A stretch of DNA of 64,000 bases from Microbulbifer aggregans (GCF_001750105.1 NZ_CP014143.1:2573501-2637500); one strand, 5' to 3'; numbered from the stretch's first letter, positions 1-10,987 are shown. Made by a program: numbers and translations. Notes: generated from the sequence alone by a model not told the origin.

Positions 1-197
1 CGCCAAGTCTCATCCCATTGTCTGACCTTCCCTGGGAAAATCAGTATAAAAGGCAATGGGTGCGCCAAGCGGGTGATGGCCTTCGTCAGCTGCATGTAGA
101 CTGTTGCCGCGGTGCGTTGAGCGCCTTCCCCTTCCTGTGTGCGCTCAATAATTGAACTCAGGCGTGACCATCGCCATCTGATTTGTAAGAAATGGTA

Positions 198-215
198 TTC
201 AAACAGACGTTTGAA
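198..215. promoter_or_regulatory. Putative PsrA operator upstream of fadBA
   Basis: An inverted repeat reads TTCAAAC-AGAC-GTTTGAA (perfect 7-bp arms, 4-bp spacer). It fits the published PsrA motif (G/C)AAAC-N2-4-GTTTG(C/G), the TetR-family fatty-acid-responsive repressor of fadBA in Pseudomonas. A -10-like TATACT lies just downstream at 222-227, with a poor -35 (TTCAAA, 198-203, 18-bp spacer) inside the box, so a bound repressor would block RNA polymerase. The rest of 1-465 shows no convincing gene; the untranslated leader to fadB is about 230 nt. No psrA gene is in this window, so the regulator is inferred. Confidence 0.65.
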
Positions 216-465
216 TCTGGCTATACTAGGGCTTTGCTGACCGCCAGAACCTATTTCGTCATTCCCTGATGAAATTATGTTCACTGGCGGTGAGCATCGG
301 GTTATTCGCCGGGAGCGAATAGGCTGGTGATCCCGGCCAGAAGCAGCGCCACCAGACGGGATCTGTCGAGGCAGTATCCGGGATCTCGCCGCGAACAGGT
401 GAGGTCAGTGGTGAATAAAACTCCGACCCCGGGCATTTCCTGCCCAGAGCAAAAGAGGTCATTCA

Positions 466-2613
466 ATGTTATTTAGTGGCAAAGCGCTATCGGTGCAGAT
501 GCTGGACAGTGGCATCGCCGAACTCAACTTCGATCTGAAGGATGAGTCAGTCAATAAATTCAACCGACTCACCGTTTCCGAATTTTCCCAGGCGCTGGAT
601 GCGATCGAGGCCGCAGACGGTGTAAAAGGTGTGCTGCTTACCAGTGGCAAGGGCGTCTTTATTGTCGGCGCCGACATCACCGAGTTTGGCGACGCTTTCT
701 CCGCCGGCCCGGAGGGCGTGGCGGACCTGATGAACAAGAACAACGAGAATATCAACCGTCTCGAAGATCTGCCGGTTCCAAGCGTTGTCGCCATCAATGG
801 TTACGCGCTCGGCGGTGGTTTCGAAGTCTGCCTGGGCTGCGATTACCGTGTCATGGGTGACAAGGCCAAGGTCGGGTTGCCGGAAGTGAAGCTGGGCCTG
901 ATTCCGGGCTGGGGCGGCACCGTGCGCCTGCCGCGTATTTGTGGTGTCGACGTGGCTGCCGAGTGGATTGCTGCGGGCAAGGAACAGAAGCCGGATGCTG
1001 CACTGACCGCACACGCTGTTGATGCGGTTGTTGCCAATGACAACCTGAAAGAAGCTGCCCTGAGCCTACTGCAGCGCGCCATTGATGGTGAGCTGGATTT
1101 CAAGGCGCGTCGCGAGATCAAGAAGTCACCAATCCCGCTGAATGATACCGAAGCGCTGATGGCTTTCTTCACCACCAAAGCTTTTGTCGGCGCACAGGCC
1201 GGGCGCAATTATCCGTCGCCGGTCAAGGCGGTAGAGTCCATTGAGCAAGGCTACAAAGTGGGCCGCGACGAGGCCCTGAAAATCGAGCAGCAGAAGTTCA
1301 TCGAGTGCGCCCAGACTGACACTGCCGAGTCCCTGGTCGGCCTGTTCCTGAACGACCAGAAAATTGGCAAGGTTGCCAAGACCTGGGAGAAGAAAGCCGA
1401 CAAGAAAATCGAGCGTGCCGCGGTTCTGGGAGCGGGCATCATGGGTGGCGGAATCGCCTACCAGTCTGCCTACAAGGGCACGCCCATCAAGATGAAAGAT
1501 ATCGACCAGAAGGGCATCGATCTCGGTCTTAAGGAGGCCGGCAAGCTGCTGTCCAAAATGGTCGAGCGTGGACGCATGACGCCGGAAAAGATGGCCGAGG
1601 TGCTGAATCGCATTGAGCCGACCCTGAGCTATGACGGTTTCGATAATATCGACGTGATTGTTGAGGCCGTGGTCGAGAACAAAAAGGTTAAGCACGCGGT
1701 GTTGACCGAAGTGGAAGACAAGGTAACCGAGGACACCATCATTGCCTCGAACACTTCCACGATTTCCATCGACTCTCTGGCGGAGCCGCTGAAGCGCCCG
1801 GAAAACTTCCTCGGAATGCACTTCTTCAACCCGGTGCACAAGATGCCGTTGGTAGAGGTTATTCGTGGAGAGAAAACTTCCGACAACGCCGTGGCCCGTG
1901 TCGTTGCCTATGCGAACAAAATGGGCAAGAAAGCCATCGTTGTGCGCGACTGCCCCGGATTCCTGGTAAATCGGGTTCTGTTCCCGTATTTCGCCGGCTT
2001 CTCGATGCTGGTGCGGGACGGTGCTGACTTCCAGGAAATCGACAAGGTGATGGAGCGCTGGGGCTGGCCGATGGGTCCGGCCTACCTGATGGACGTGGTC
2101 GGTATCGACACCGGTGTTCACGCCGAAAAAGTCATGGCGGAAGGTTTCCCGGAGCGTATGGGTAAATCCTTCAAGGCCGCTTCCGATGTCATGTATGAAG
2201 CGGAGCGCTATGGCCAGAAGAACGGCAAAGGCTTCTACAACTACGAGGAAGACAAGAAGGGCAAACCGAAAAAGGTTGCCACAGAGGAGTCTTACGAATT
2301 GCTCAAGCCGCATGTGGCTGAGCGTCGGGAGTTCGACAAGGATGAAATCATTGAGCGCATGATGGTGCCGATGGCTACTGAGCTGGCCCGCTGCCTGGAA
2401 GAGGGCATCGTGGATTCCCCGGCTGAGGCGGACATGGCCTTGATCTACGGCATTGGCTTCCCTCCATTCCGCGGTGGCATCTTTGCCTGGCTGGACAAGA
2501 TCGGTATGGATGCATTCGTGAAAATGGCGGACAAGTACGCGGAGCTGGGTGAGCTGTACAAGCCCACTGAGCAGATGCGCAAGATGGCTGCCGAGGGCAA
2601 AACCTACTATTAA
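466..2613 (+). CDS. fadB: Fatty acid oxidation complex subunit alpha FadB
   Basis: Multifunctional beta-oxidation enzyme (enoyl-CoA hydratase/isomerase plus L-3-hydroxyacyl-CoA dehydrogenase) that works with the FadA thiolase in the cytoplasm. At 715 aa it has the usual family length. The N-terminal crotonase domain (about 1-190) shows the oxyanion-hole segment [13 protein letters not shown] and the glutamate-bearing [14 protein letters not shown]. The NAD-binding Rossmann motif [14 protein letters not shown] begins near residue 320, and the catalytic-histidine segment [15 protein letters not shown] follows near 450. The ATG at 466 follows a weak purine-rich RBS (aaaagagg). fadA follows 165 bp downstream on the same strand, the usual fadBA order. 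The PsrA-like box upstream suggests fatty-acid-responsive control. Confidence 0.97.
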   Translation: MLFSGKALSVQMLDSGIAELNFDLKDESVNKFNRLTVSEFSQALDAIEAADGVKGVLLTSGKGVFIVGADITEFGDAFSAGPEGVADLMNKNNENINRLEDLPVPSVVAINGYALGGGFEVCLGCDYRVMGDKAKVGLPEVKLGLIPGWGGTVRLPRICGVDVAAEWIAAGKEQKPDAALTAHAVDAVVANDNLKEAALSLLQRAIDGELDFKARREIKKSPIPLNDTEALMAFFTTKAFVGAQAGRNYPSPVKAVESIEQGYKVGRDEALKIEQQKFIECAQTDTAESLVGLFLNDQKIGKVAKTWEKKADKKIERAAVLGAGIMGGGIAYQSAYKGTPIKMKDIDQKGIDLGLKEAGKLLSKMVERGRMTPEKMAEVLNRIEPTLSYDGFDNIDVIVEAVVENKKVKHAVLTEVEDKVTEDTIIASNTSTISIDSLAEPLKRPENFLGMHFFNPVHKMPLVEVIRGEKTSDNAVARVVAYANKMGKKAIVVRDCPGFLVNRVLFPYFAGFSMLVRDGADFQEIDKVMERWGWPMGPAYLMDVVGIDTGVHAEKVMAEGFPERMGKSFKAASDVMYEAERYGQKNGKGFYNYEEDKKGKPKKVATEESYELLKPHVAERREFDKDEIIERMMVPMATELARCLEEGIVDSPAEADMALIYGIGFPPFRGGIFAWLDKIGMDAFVKMADKYAELGELYKPTEQMRKMAAEGKTYY

Positions 2614-2679
2614 CCGAGTCTTCACCCCCTCCAGCCCATAGGCGGGCTCGGGTGGGTGGAAATTTGCGGGAGGGGCTGA

Positions 2680-3954
<1,275 letters not shown>

Positions 3955-4004
3955 TCTGGCGTGACCGGGGCAGGGAGCTGCTCCGGTAGTACGATAGCTG
4001 CTGA

Positions 4005-4029
4005 GAGGGCGCCTGCGGGCGCCCTCTTT
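4005..4029 (+). terminator. Rho-independent terminator after fadBA
   Basis: A perfect 9-bp GC-rich stem (GAGGGCGCC / GGCGCCCTC) with a 4-nt loop is followed by a short T run. It lies 50 bp after the fadA stop. Confidence 0.8.
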
Positions 4030-4074
4030 GGTTGTCGGCCAGTGCCGGCACAGCCAAGGTTGCCGGGCAACTTG

Positions 4075-4103
4075 TTGAAGCACCCCGGCGGCTGTGGCAC
4101 AAT
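4075..4103 (+). promoter_or_regulatory. Candidate sigma-70 promoter of tRNA-Leu
   Basis: TTGAAG (4075-4080) and CACAAT (4098-4103) are separated by 17 bp, about 80 nt before the tRNA. Each hexamer matches 4 of 6 consensus bases. It is between the fadA terminator and the tRNA, where a promoter is needed. Confidence 0.4.
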
Positions 4104-4184
4104 CTGCAGCCCTCGTCGCCGGGACCTGGTGTTTGTGCGGTAAATTGCAGAAATATCAATGAGTTAGCGCCGAGGTACAGGTTT

Positions 4185-4269
<85 letters not shown>

Positions 4270-4284
4270 ACTTAAGGAATTGAG

Positions 4285-4327
4285 CAGCCCGTGTTGCCCG
4301 CCGTGAACGGTGAGGTGCGGGCTGTTT
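4285..4327 (+). terminator. Probable terminator after tRNA-Leu
   Basis: CAGCCCG (4285-4291) pairs with CGGGCTG (4318-4324) and is followed by TTTG. The 26-nt loop can fold further. The T run is short, so the call is moderate. Confidence 0.5.
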
Positions 4328-4495
4328 GTATTTGGTGGTAGCTGGTTTCTTGCGAAGGGGTCATATACTCCCGGCTGAGTGGCGGCCTATGGCCGCATCG
4401 GCAACCGAATACATGCGTTGGCGCTCCGGCGCAGTCAGAGCGGCGCGGCAGATCGCGCCGTGACGTGAATAAGAGAAAGTCTCACGAGGATCAAC

Positions 4496-5809
4496 ATGCA
4501 GGTTTCCATCGAAACAACTTCCGGCCTGGAGCGTCGCCTTACGGTTAACTTGCCGGCGGAAGTCGTCGATCAAGAAGTAGATAAGCGTCTCCAGCAGGCT
4601 GCCAAGAACGTGCGCCTGAACGGTTTCCGTAAGGGCAAGGTGCCCATGAAGGTTGTTCGCCAGCGTTTTGGTGCTGGTGTGCGCCAGGAAGTCCTGGGTG
4701 AGGTAATGAGCCGTTCCTTCTACGAAGCCGTGCAGAAAGAGCAGGTCAAGCCTGCCGGTCAGCCGAGCATCGAAGCCAAGGAAACCGCTCCGGGCAAGAA
4801 CCTGGAATACGTTGCCACCTTCGAGGTTTACCCGGAAGTCGAGCTGGTAGAGCTGAGCAGCATCGAAGTCGAGCGCCCGGTAGCAGAAGTAACTGACAAA
4901 GACGTCGATAACATGATCGATGTTCTGCGCAAGCAGCAGTCCGACTGGAAAGAAACCAAGCGCAAAGCCCAGAAGGGCGACCGCGTGACCATCGATTTCG
5001 TCGGTCGCGTTGACGGTGAAGAATTTGAAGGCGGCAAGGCCGAAGGCCAGCAGCTGGTTCTGGGCTCCGGTCAGATGATCCCGGGCTTCGAGGACGGCAT
5101 TCTGGGCATGAAGCCGGGTGAGGAGCAGGACATTCAGGTGACCTTCCCTGAGGACTATCAGGCGGAAAACCTGAAAGGCAAAGAAGCCACCTTTACCATC
5201 AAGGTGAAGTCTTCCGAGAAGCCTGAGCTGCCGGCGCTGGACGAAGAGTTCTTCAAGGCCTACGGCGTTGAAGAGGGCGGTGAAGAGAAGTTCCGCGAGG
5301 AAGTGCGCAACAACATGGAGCGCGAGCTGAAGAATGCGGCTCTGAACAAGGTCAAGACTCAGGTCATGGACCAGCTGTTCGAGAAGCACGAAGTTGAGAT
5401 TCCCGCGGCTCTGGTAGCCGGTGAAGTCCAGACTCTCCGCGGCCAGATGGTTCAGCAGTTCGGTGGTCAGATTAAGGCCGAAGACGCCGCTAAGATGCTG
5501 CCTGACGCGATGTTCGAAGATCAGGCCAAGCGTCGCGTAGTGCTCGGTCTCGTGGTTGGTGAGATCGTCAAGCAGAACAAGCTGGATGTCGATGCCGACC
5601 GCGTCAAGGCGAAAGTCGAAGAGCTGGCCTCCACCTACCAGCAGCCGGAAGAAGTGGTTGAGTATTACTACAGCAACCGCGAGCTGCTCTCCGGTGTCGA
5701 GTCTGTGGTCCTCGAAGACCAGGTTGTTGACTTCGTACTCGACAGTGCGAAGGTCAAAGAGGTCAAGAGCTCCTACGACGACGTAATCAAGCCGCAGCAG
5801 CAGGGCTGA
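4496..5809 (+). CDS. tig: Trigger factor
   Basis: Ribosome-associated chaperone and FKBP-type peptidyl-prolyl isomerase that meets nascent chains at the exit tunnel. It has 437 aa, close to the E. coli length (432). The ribosome-binding signature GFRKGKVP is at about residues 43-50. The middle FKBP domain (about 150-245) contains GDRVTIDFVGRVDGEEFEGG and IPGFEDGILGMKPGEE. The C-terminal chaperone arms follow and the tail is charged. The ATG at 4496 has a GAGG ribosome site 7 bp upstream. Placement before clpP and clpX is the classical gammaproteobacterial order; 176 bp separates tig from clpP, leaving room for a separate clpP promoter. Confidence 0.97.
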   Translation: MQVSIETTSGLERRLTVNLPAEVVDQEVDKRLQQAAKNVRLNGFRKGKVPMKVVRQRFGAGVRQEVLGEVMSRSFYEAVQKEQVKPAGQPSIEAKETAPGKNLEYVATFEVYPEVELVELSSIEVERPVAEVTDKDVDNMIDVLRKQQSDWKETKRKAQKGDRVTIDFVGRVDGEEFEGGKAEGQQLVLGSGQMIPGFEDGILGMKPGEEQDIQVTFPEDYQAENLKGKEATFTIKVKSSEKPELPALDEEFFKAYGVEEGGEEKFREEVRNNMERELKNAALNKVKTQVMDQLFEKHEVEIPAALVAGEVQTLRGQMVQQFGGQIKAEDAAKMLPDAMFEDQAKRRVVLGLVVGEIVKQNKLDVDADRVKAKVEELASTYQQPEEVVEYYYSNRELLSGVESVVLEDQVVDFVLDSAKVKEVKSSYDDVIKPQQQG

Positions 5810-5985
5810 TGCGTTGATTATCGGCGGCTGCACCCTCGCAGTCGCCGATACCTTTCCCTCCTCCCCAGGCCGGCTGGCTTTCTCGCCTTCGACCGGTTAA
5901 GCTCAGAAAGTCCAAATTTTAGGTCCCGATCTATCAGATCCGGGGGCTCTCGCCTGATACGCCACAAAAGGAATCTACGGTATTT

Positions 5986-6624
5986 ATGGCACGTTTTGAT
6001 AATCCTCTGGCCTTCGATCCTCAAGCTACCGGCCTGGTGCCGATGGTGGTTGAACAGACTGCGCGCGGTGAACGCTCTTTCGATATTTACTCGCGTCTGC
6101 TGAAGGAGCGCGTCATTTTTCTCGTCGGGCAGGTTGAGGACCATATGGCTAACCTGGTCGTTGCTCAGCTGCTGTTTCTCGAAGCTGAGAATCCCGACAA
6201 GGATATCCATCTCTACATCAATTCCCCGGGCGGCTCGGTTACTGCGGGTATGTCAATCTACGACACCATGCAGTTCATCAAGCCGAATGTCAGCACCATG
6301 TGTATCGGGCAGGCGTGCAGCATGGGTGCTTTCCTGCTGGCAGCCGGTGCGGAGGGCAAGCGCTATGCGACGCCGAATTCGCGGGTAATGATTCACCAGC
6401 CGAGTGGTGGGGCCCAGGGCCAGGCGAGTGATATCCATATCCAGGCCCAGGAGATCCTGAAGATCCGCAAGCGCCTGAACGAGCTGATGGCACACCATAC
6501 CGGTCGTGACATGAGTGACATCGAGCGCGATACAGAGCGTGATCACTTCCTGAGTGCTGATGAAGCGAAAGAGTACGGCCTGGTCGATGACGTGCTGACC
6601 CGTCGCCAGGTACTAGAAAAGTAA
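5986..6624 (+). CDS. clpP: ATP-dependent Clp protease proteolytic subunit ClpP
   Basis: Serine peptidase that forms a double heptamer and degrades substrates unfolded by ClpX or ClpA. It has 212 aa. The catalytic triad is visible: Ser112 in [14 protein letters not shown], His137 in VMIHQPSGG and Asp186 in DTERDHF. A short propeptide-like N-terminus (about residues 1-15) precedes the mature LVPMVVEQT start. The ATG is preceded by AAAGGA at a suitable distance. clpX follows 190 bp downstream with a long hairpin between them. Confidence 0.98.
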   Translation: MARFDNPLAFDPQATGLVPMVVEQTARGERSFDIYSRLLKERVIFLVGQVEDHMANLVVAQLLFLEAENPDKDIHLYINSPGGSVTAGMSIYDTMQFIKPNVSTMCIGQACSMGAFLLAAGAEGKRYATPNSRVMIHQPSGGAQGQASDIHIQAQEILKIRKRLNELMAHHTGRDMSDIERDTERDHFLSADEAKEYGLVDDVLTRRQVLEK

Positions 6625-6650
6625 GATATTTAAGATCGATTGACCGGTCA

Positions 6651-6691
6651 GGCGCGCCATGGAGGATGAATTTCCTCGTCCTTGGCGCGCC
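6651..6691 (+). repeat. Strong hairpin between clpP and clpX
   Basis: GGCGCGCCA (6651-6659) pairs perfectly with TGGCGCGCC (6683-6691). A second stem (GAGGA/TCCTC) can form in the loop. No T run follows, so it is not a classical terminator. It may be an mRNA processing or stabilising structure, or a Rho-assisted stop, that uncouples clpP from clpX. Confidence 0.6.
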
Positions 6692-6725
6692 TATGCTGTC
6701 CTTCAGTATCCGCCGTTACAAAGGG

Positions 6726-6752
6726 CTTGAAAAACCCGCCAAAAGACAGCAT
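6726..6752 (+). promoter_or_regulatory. Weak sigma-32-like promoter upstream of clpX
   Basis: CTTGAA (6726-6731) matches the heat-shock -35 core. After 15 bp, CAGCAT matches the CCCCAT -10 at 4 of 6 bases. It is placed 63 bp before the clpX start. The -10 match is marginal. Confidence 0.3.
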
Positions 6753-6814
6753 CTTGCTAGAGAAGACTAAAGGGCAGCCGGTTGACGGCAGGCCAGAGAC
6801 CACGGAGTAGATTG

Positions 6815-8104
6815 ATGACCGACCAGAACAGCGGAGAAGACAACGGTAAGCTGCTGTACTGTTCCTTCTGTGGCAAAAGCCAGCAGGAAGTACGCAAGCT
6901 GATTGCCGGCCCGTCCGTGTTTATCTGTGACGAGTGTGTCGAGCTTTGCACCGATATTATCCGCGAAGAGGTTCAGGAATCTTCCGAGGGTCAGGAGGGT
7001 CGTCTCCCTACGCCGAAGGAAATTACCGAGATTCTGGACCAGTACGTCATCGGCCAGGAGCGTGCCAAGCGCGTTTTGGCAGTTGCGGTGTACAACCACT
7101 ATAAGCGCCTGCGCACCAAAGCTGGTGTGAAGAGCAAGGATGAGGTGGAGCTGAGCAAGTCCAACATCCTGCTGGTAGGTCCTACCGGTAGTGGTAAGAC
7201 TCTGTTGGCTGAGACCCTGGCGCGGCTGCTCAACGTCCCCTTTACTATCGCCGATGCGACCACCCTGACCGAGGCCGGGTATGTCGGTGAGGACGTGGAA
7301 AACATCATCCAGAAACTCCTGCAGAAGTGTGACTATGACGTCGACAAGGCGCAGCAGGGCATCGTGTACATCGATGAAATCGACAAGATTTCGCGCAAGT
7401 CTGACAACCCGTCCATCACCCGTGACGTATCTGGTGAGGGTGTGCAGCAGGCACTGCTGAAACTGATCGAAGGCACTGTTGCCTCTGTTCCTCCGCAGGG
7501 TGGGCGCAAGCATCCCCAGCAGGAATTCCTGCAGGTAGATACCTCTAACATCCTGTTTATCTGTGGCGGTGCCTTTGCCGGCCTGGATAAAGTTATTCGC
7601 GACCGCTCTGAGAAGGGTGGCATCGGTTTCAGTGCCGAAGTGAAGTCCAAGGACGGCAACAGCAACTTTGGCGAGATCCTCCTTGATCTGGAGCCCGAAG
7701 ATCTGGTGCGTTACGGCCTGATTCCCGAGTTTGTCGGCCGACTCCCGGTCACCGCGACTCTGGAAGAGTTGGATCGCGAGGCACTGGTGCAGATTCTGAC
7801 CGAGCCCAAGAACGCGCTGACCAAGCAGTACGCCAAGCTGTTTGAGATGGAAGGGGTGGAGCTGGACTTCCGTCCGGACGCTCTGGATGCGGTAGCGACG
7901 AAAGCCATGGAGCGCAAGACTGGTGCTCGCGGGCTGCGTTCCATCATGGAGTCCGTATTGCTGGAAACCATGTACGACATCCCCTCTATGGACAACGTGG
8001 CCAAGGTGGTGATCGACGAAGCGGTCATCAAGGGCGAGTCGGCGCCATTGCTGGTTTACTCCAGCAACGAGGCGCCTCAGCAGAAGGCGGCGCCGGAGGA
8101 ATAA
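6815..8104 (+). CDS. clpX: ATP-dependent Clp protease ATPase subunit ClpX
   Basis: AAA+ unfoldase that selects and threads substrates (including ssrA-tagged proteins) into ClpP. The chosen start ([12 protein letters not shown]) gives 429 aa, near the E. coli 424; an upstream in-frame ATG at 6782 would add a non-conserved 11 aa. The N-terminal zinc-binding domain has YCSFCGKSQ and [10 protein letters not shown]. The Walker A motif is [14 protein letters not shown], and Walker B is [13 protein letters not shown]. The pore loop GYVGEDVE and sensor segment [12 protein letters not shown] are intact. The gene ends in an alanine- and glutamate-rich tail and is followed by a terminator. Confidence 0.98.
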   Translation: MTDQNSGEDNGKLLYCSFCGKSQQEVRKLIAGPSVFICDECVELCTDIIREEVQESSEGQEGRLPTPKEITEILDQYVIGQERAKRVLAVAVYNHYKRLRTKAGVKSKDEVELSKSNILLVGPTGSGKTLLAETLARLLNVPFTIADATTLTEAGYVGEDVENIIQKLLQKCDYDVDKAQQGIVYIDEIDKISRKSDNPSITRDVSGEGVQQALLKLIEGTVASVPPQGGRKHPQQEFLQVDTSNILFICGGAFAGLDKVIRDRSEKGGIGFSAEVKSKDGNSNFGEILLDLEPEDLVRYGLIPEFVGRLPVTATLEELDREALVQILTEPKNALTKQYAKLFEMEGVELDFRPDALDAVATKAMERKTGARGLRSIMESVLLETMYDIPSMDNVAKVVIDEAVIKGESAPLLVYSSNEAPQQKAAPEE

Positions 8105-8168
8105 GTCTCTCGCTGTCCTGTTTCGAGGGCGGTGCCCAAGACGCACCGTCTCGAAGCTGCTCACCGGA

Positions 8169-8192
8169 AAGCCCCTGTCAGGGGCTTTTTTT
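8169..8192 (+). terminator. Rho-independent terminator after clpX
   Basis: AAGCCCC-TGTCA-GGGGCTT is followed by a run of Ts. It lies 65 bp after the clpX stop and separates clpPX transcription from lon. Confidence 0.88.
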
Positions 8193-8312
8193 ATGCCCCG
8201 TTTCAATCCGATCTCGCGACCTGCCAGTACTACCCGTTAGGGTGTCATGGCTGCGATGCCCCGTCAGAAACAGTAAATTTCTTTGTCGGCAGCCAATTGC
8301 GCTTAGATTAGA

Positions 8313-8338
8313 CTTGTATTCCAGCAGCCACCCCCCAT
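8313..8338 (+). promoter_or_regulatory. Candidate heat-shock (sigma-32) promoter of lon
   Basis: CTTGTA (8313-8318) and CCCCAT (8333-8338) are 14 bp apart, which fits the RpoH consensus CTTGAA-N13-15-CCCCAT with one mismatch. It is about 100 bp upstream of the lon start, inside the 334-bp gap between clpX and lon. lon is a known RpoH target in E. coli. Confidence 0.6.
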
Positions 8339-8438
8339 CTTGGACTTGTAGAAGTGGTGGCCATGGCGGGTGAAACAAATCTCCGTCACCCAAAATACCG
8401 CGCCACAGTACCCCAGTGATCGGGCCGAGAGGAGTTCT

Positions 8439-10844
8439 ATGGATCAGCAATCCGACACCAAACAAGAGTATCCGCTGCTGCCGCTGCGCGATGTGGTTGT
8501 TTACCCGCACATGGTTATCCCGCTGTTTGTCGGCAGGGAAAAGTCCATCGATGCGCTTGAAGAGGCGATGCGTGACGACAAGCAGGTGCTGCTGGTGGCC
8601 CAGCGCCAGGCATCAGAGGATGATCCGGGCAAGGACGATATCTATCGTGTGGGTACTGTTGCCAGCGTCTTGCAGCTCCTGAAGCTGCCCGACGGCACTG
8701 TGAAGGTACTCGTAGAGGGCAGCCGCCGGGTAAAAGTGCTCGACGTCATCGAAGGGGAAGGGCATTACCGCGCCACTGTGGAAGAAATGGAGAGTGAGGA
8801 GTTGCCCGAGGCGGAAGCCGAGGCACTGGTGCGCTCTGCGATGTCACAGTTTGAGCAGTATGTCTCTGTGAGCAAGAAAGTGCCGAATGAGGTAATCACT
8901 TCTCTGTCCGGGATCGATGAACCCGGTCGGCTCGCCGACACCATCGCCGCCCATATGTCGCTCGAGCTGCCTCAAAAGCAGGAGCTTCTCGAGACTGTGA
9001 GCGTCAAGGAGCGTCTCGAACAGCTGCTGGGCCTGATGGATTCCGAGATTGACCTGATCCAGGTGGAAAAGCGGATTCGCGGCCGGGTCAAGAAGCAGAT
9101 GGAAAAGAGCCAGCGCGAGTACTATCTGAATGAGCAGATGAAGGCCATTCAGAAAGAGCTGGGCGATATTTCAGAAGAGCCAAATGAAGTTGAGGAGCTC
9201 GAGAAGAAAATTGCCGAATCGGGCATGTCTGCCGAAGCGGAGAAGAAAACCCGCGCGGAACTGGCCAAACTGAAAATGATGTCACCAATGTCCGCCGAAG
9301 CGTCGGTGCTGCGCAGTTACATCGACTGGATGCTGAGCGTACCGTGGAAAAAAGCCAGCCGAGTACGCCATGACCTGAAAAAAGCGGAAGAGATCCTCGA
9401 GAAAGACCACTATGGCCTCGAGGAGGTAAAAGAGCGAATTCTCGAATATCTCGCCGTGCAGAAGCGAGTCAAGAGGGTGAAAGGCCCGATCCTGTGTCTG
9501 GTTGGCCCGCCCGGGGTCGGTAAAACATCCCTGGGGCAGTCAATCGCGCGAGCCACCAATCGCAAATACGTGCGTATGGCGCTGGGTGGTGTTCGCGATG
9601 AGGCTGAAATCAGAGGCCACCGTCGGACCTATATTGGCTCGCTGCCGGGTAAACTGATTCAGAAAATCTCCAAGGTCGGGGTCAAGAACCCCCTGTTCCT
9701 CCTCGACGAGGTGGACAAGATGGGTATGGATCACCGCGGTGATCCGGCGTCGGCCCTGCTGGAGGTGCTGGACCCCGAGCAGAACAAGAGTTTCAACGAT
9801 CACTATCTGGAAGTGGATTACGATCTTTCCGATGTGATGTTCGTCTGCACTTCCAACTCGATGAATATCCCGGGTCCGCTGCTGGATCGGATGGAAGTGA
9901 TTCGGATCCCGGGTTATACCGAGGATGAAAAGTTGAACATTGCCCAGCGTTACCTGGTGCCAAAACAGCGCAAGGCAAACGGACTCAAGGACGATGAGCT
10001 GGTGCTGAAGGACGAAACTGTCCGCGATATCGTCCGCTTCTACACCCGTGAGGCGGGTGTCCGTGGACTGGATCGTGAAATCGCCAAGATCTGCCGAAAG
10101 GTGGTTACCGAACATGTGCGCGATGCCACCAGCCGCAAGGCGGTCATCGAGCCCGGCCAGTTGGAGGATCTCCTCGGGGTACGTAAGTTTGATTTCGGTC
10201 GCGCTGAAGAAGACAACAAGATCGGCCAGGTTACCGGTCTTGCCTGGACCGAGGTCGGCGGCGAACTACTCACGATTGAATCCTCTGCGGTGCCCGGCAA
10301 GGGCAGGGTGATCAAGACCGGTTCTCTCGGTGACGTGATGCAGGAGTCCATTCAGGCCGCTCTGACGGTCGTCCGTGCGCGCTCTCAGGTGTTGGGTATT
10401 GCGCCGGACTTTAACGAGACGCGGGATATCCATATCCACGTACCGGAGGGCGCTACGCCGAAGGATGGTCCCTCTGCAGGTATCGCCATGTGTACGGCGC
10501 TGGCCTCGGTACTGACCAATATCCCGGTTCGGGCCGATGTGGCGATGACCGGTGAAATCACCCTCCGCGGTGAAGTGCTGCGTATCGGCGGCTTGAAGGA
10601 GAAGCTCCTGGCCGCCCATCGAGGCGGTATCAAGACGGTGCTGATCCCGGCGGACAATGAGAGGGATCTGCGGGATATTCCGGAAAATATCCAGCAGGAT
10701 CTTGTCATCAAGCCGGTCAAGTGGATCGATCAGGTGCTCGAGTACGCGCTGGAGCACAAGCCGCAGTCGCTGTCTGACGAGGAGTACTCGGCGCTGCAGA
10801 AGAAGGCCGAGGAGCGATCGCAGCGATCTGTGCACACTCATTGA
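8439..10844 (+). CDS. lon: ATP-dependent endopeptidase Lon
   Basis: Cytoplasmic AAA+ serine protease that removes misfolded and short-lived regulatory proteins. The start MDQQSDTKQEYPLLPLRD follows a GAGAGGAG ribosome site and gives 801 aa, close to E. coli Lon (784). Domains in order: N-terminal substrate domain (about 12-205, beginning PLLPLRDVVVYPHMVIP), a coiled-coil stretch (about 210-300), the ATPase with Walker A GPPGVGKTSLGQSIA and Walker B PLFLLDEVDKMG, and the C-terminal protease. The catalytic serine is in PKDGPSAGIAMCTA and the lysine in GGLKEKLLAAHRGG. A heat-shock-like promoter lies upstream and a strong terminator follows. Confidence 0.98.
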   Translation: MDQQSDTKQEYPLLPLRDVVVYPHMVIPLFVGREKSIDALEEAMRDDKQVLLVAQRQASEDDPGKDDIYRVGTVASVLQLLKLPDGTVKVLVEGSRRVKVLDVIEGEGHYRATVEEMESEELPEAEAEALVRSAMSQFEQYVSVSKKVPNEVITSLSGIDEPGRLADTIAAHMSLELPQKQELLETVSVKERLEQLLGLMDSEIDLIQVEKRIRGRVKKQMEKSQREYYLNEQMKAIQKELGDISEEPNEVEELEKKIAESGMSAEAEKKTRAELAKLKMMSPMSAEASVLRSYIDWMLSVPWKKASRVRHDLKKAEEILEKDHYGLEEVKERILEYLAVQKRVKRVKGPILCLVGPPGVGKTSLGQSIARATNRKYVRMALGGVRDEAEIRGHRRTYIGSLPGKLIQKISKVGVKNPLFLLDEVDKMGMDHRGDPASALLEVLDPEQNKSFNDHYLEVDYDLSDVMFVCTSNSMNIPGPLLDRMEVIRIPGYTEDEKLNIAQRYLVPKQRKANGLKDDELVLKDETVRDIVRFYTREAGVRGLDREIAKICRKVVTEHVRDATSRKAVIEPGQLEDLLGVRKFDFGRAEEDNKIGQVTGLAWTEVGGELLTIESSAVPGKGRVIKTGSLGDVMQESIQAALTVVRARSQVLGIAPDFNETRDIHIHVPEGATPKDGPSAGIAMCTALASVLTNIPVRADVAMTGEITLRGEVLRIGGLKEKLLAAHRGGIKTVLIPADNERDLRDIPENIQQDLVIKPVKWIDQVLEYALEHKPQSLSDEEYSALQKKAEERSQRSVHTH

Positions 10845-10851
10845 CCTGTCA

Positions 10852-10876
10852 GGGCCACCCAAGGGGTGGCCCTTTT
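10852..10876 (+). terminator. Rho-independent terminator after lon
   Basis: GGGCCACCC / GGGTGGCCC form a 9-bp stem with a 3-nt loop followed by TTTT. It begins 8 bp after the lon stop. Confidence 0.85.
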
Positions 10877-10930
10877 GGTGCAAAGATCAAAAAATAATCT
10901 GAGCCTGCCCCAAGGTTGCTGTAAAAACGT

Positions 10931-10981
10931 CCAACTGCCCTGAAACCCCCGTCGTTCCTTGACCCGCTATCGGGCAGTTGG
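10931..10981. repeat. Perfect 10-bp inverted repeat across the hupB promoter
   Basis: CCAACTGCCC (10931-10940) and GGGCAGTTGG (10972-10981) are perfect reverse complements separated by 31 bp. The right arm fills most of the spacer between the hupB -35 and -10 hexamers. It could be a paired operator (centres about 41 bp, close to four helical turns) or a cruciform. On its position alone a regulatory role is plausible; no known regulator is identified. Confidence 0.6.
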
Positions 10982-10987
10982 TATAAA
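10959..10987 (+). promoter_or_regulatory. Sigma-70 promoter of hupB
   Basis: TTGACC (10959-10964) and TATAAA (10982-10987) are separated by exactly 17 bp, one mismatch from consensus in each hexamer. It lies about 110 bp upstream of hupB and downstream of the lon terminator. Confidence 0.75.

Noticed and set aside
4350..4369. TTGCGA / TATACT as a tig promoter
   Set aside because: The hexamers are only 8 bp apart, far too close for sigma-70; the TATACT alone is weak evidence.
4361..5833. Long minus-strand open frame opposite tig
   Set aside because: Composition is a reflection of the trigger factor codons; no family signature is present.
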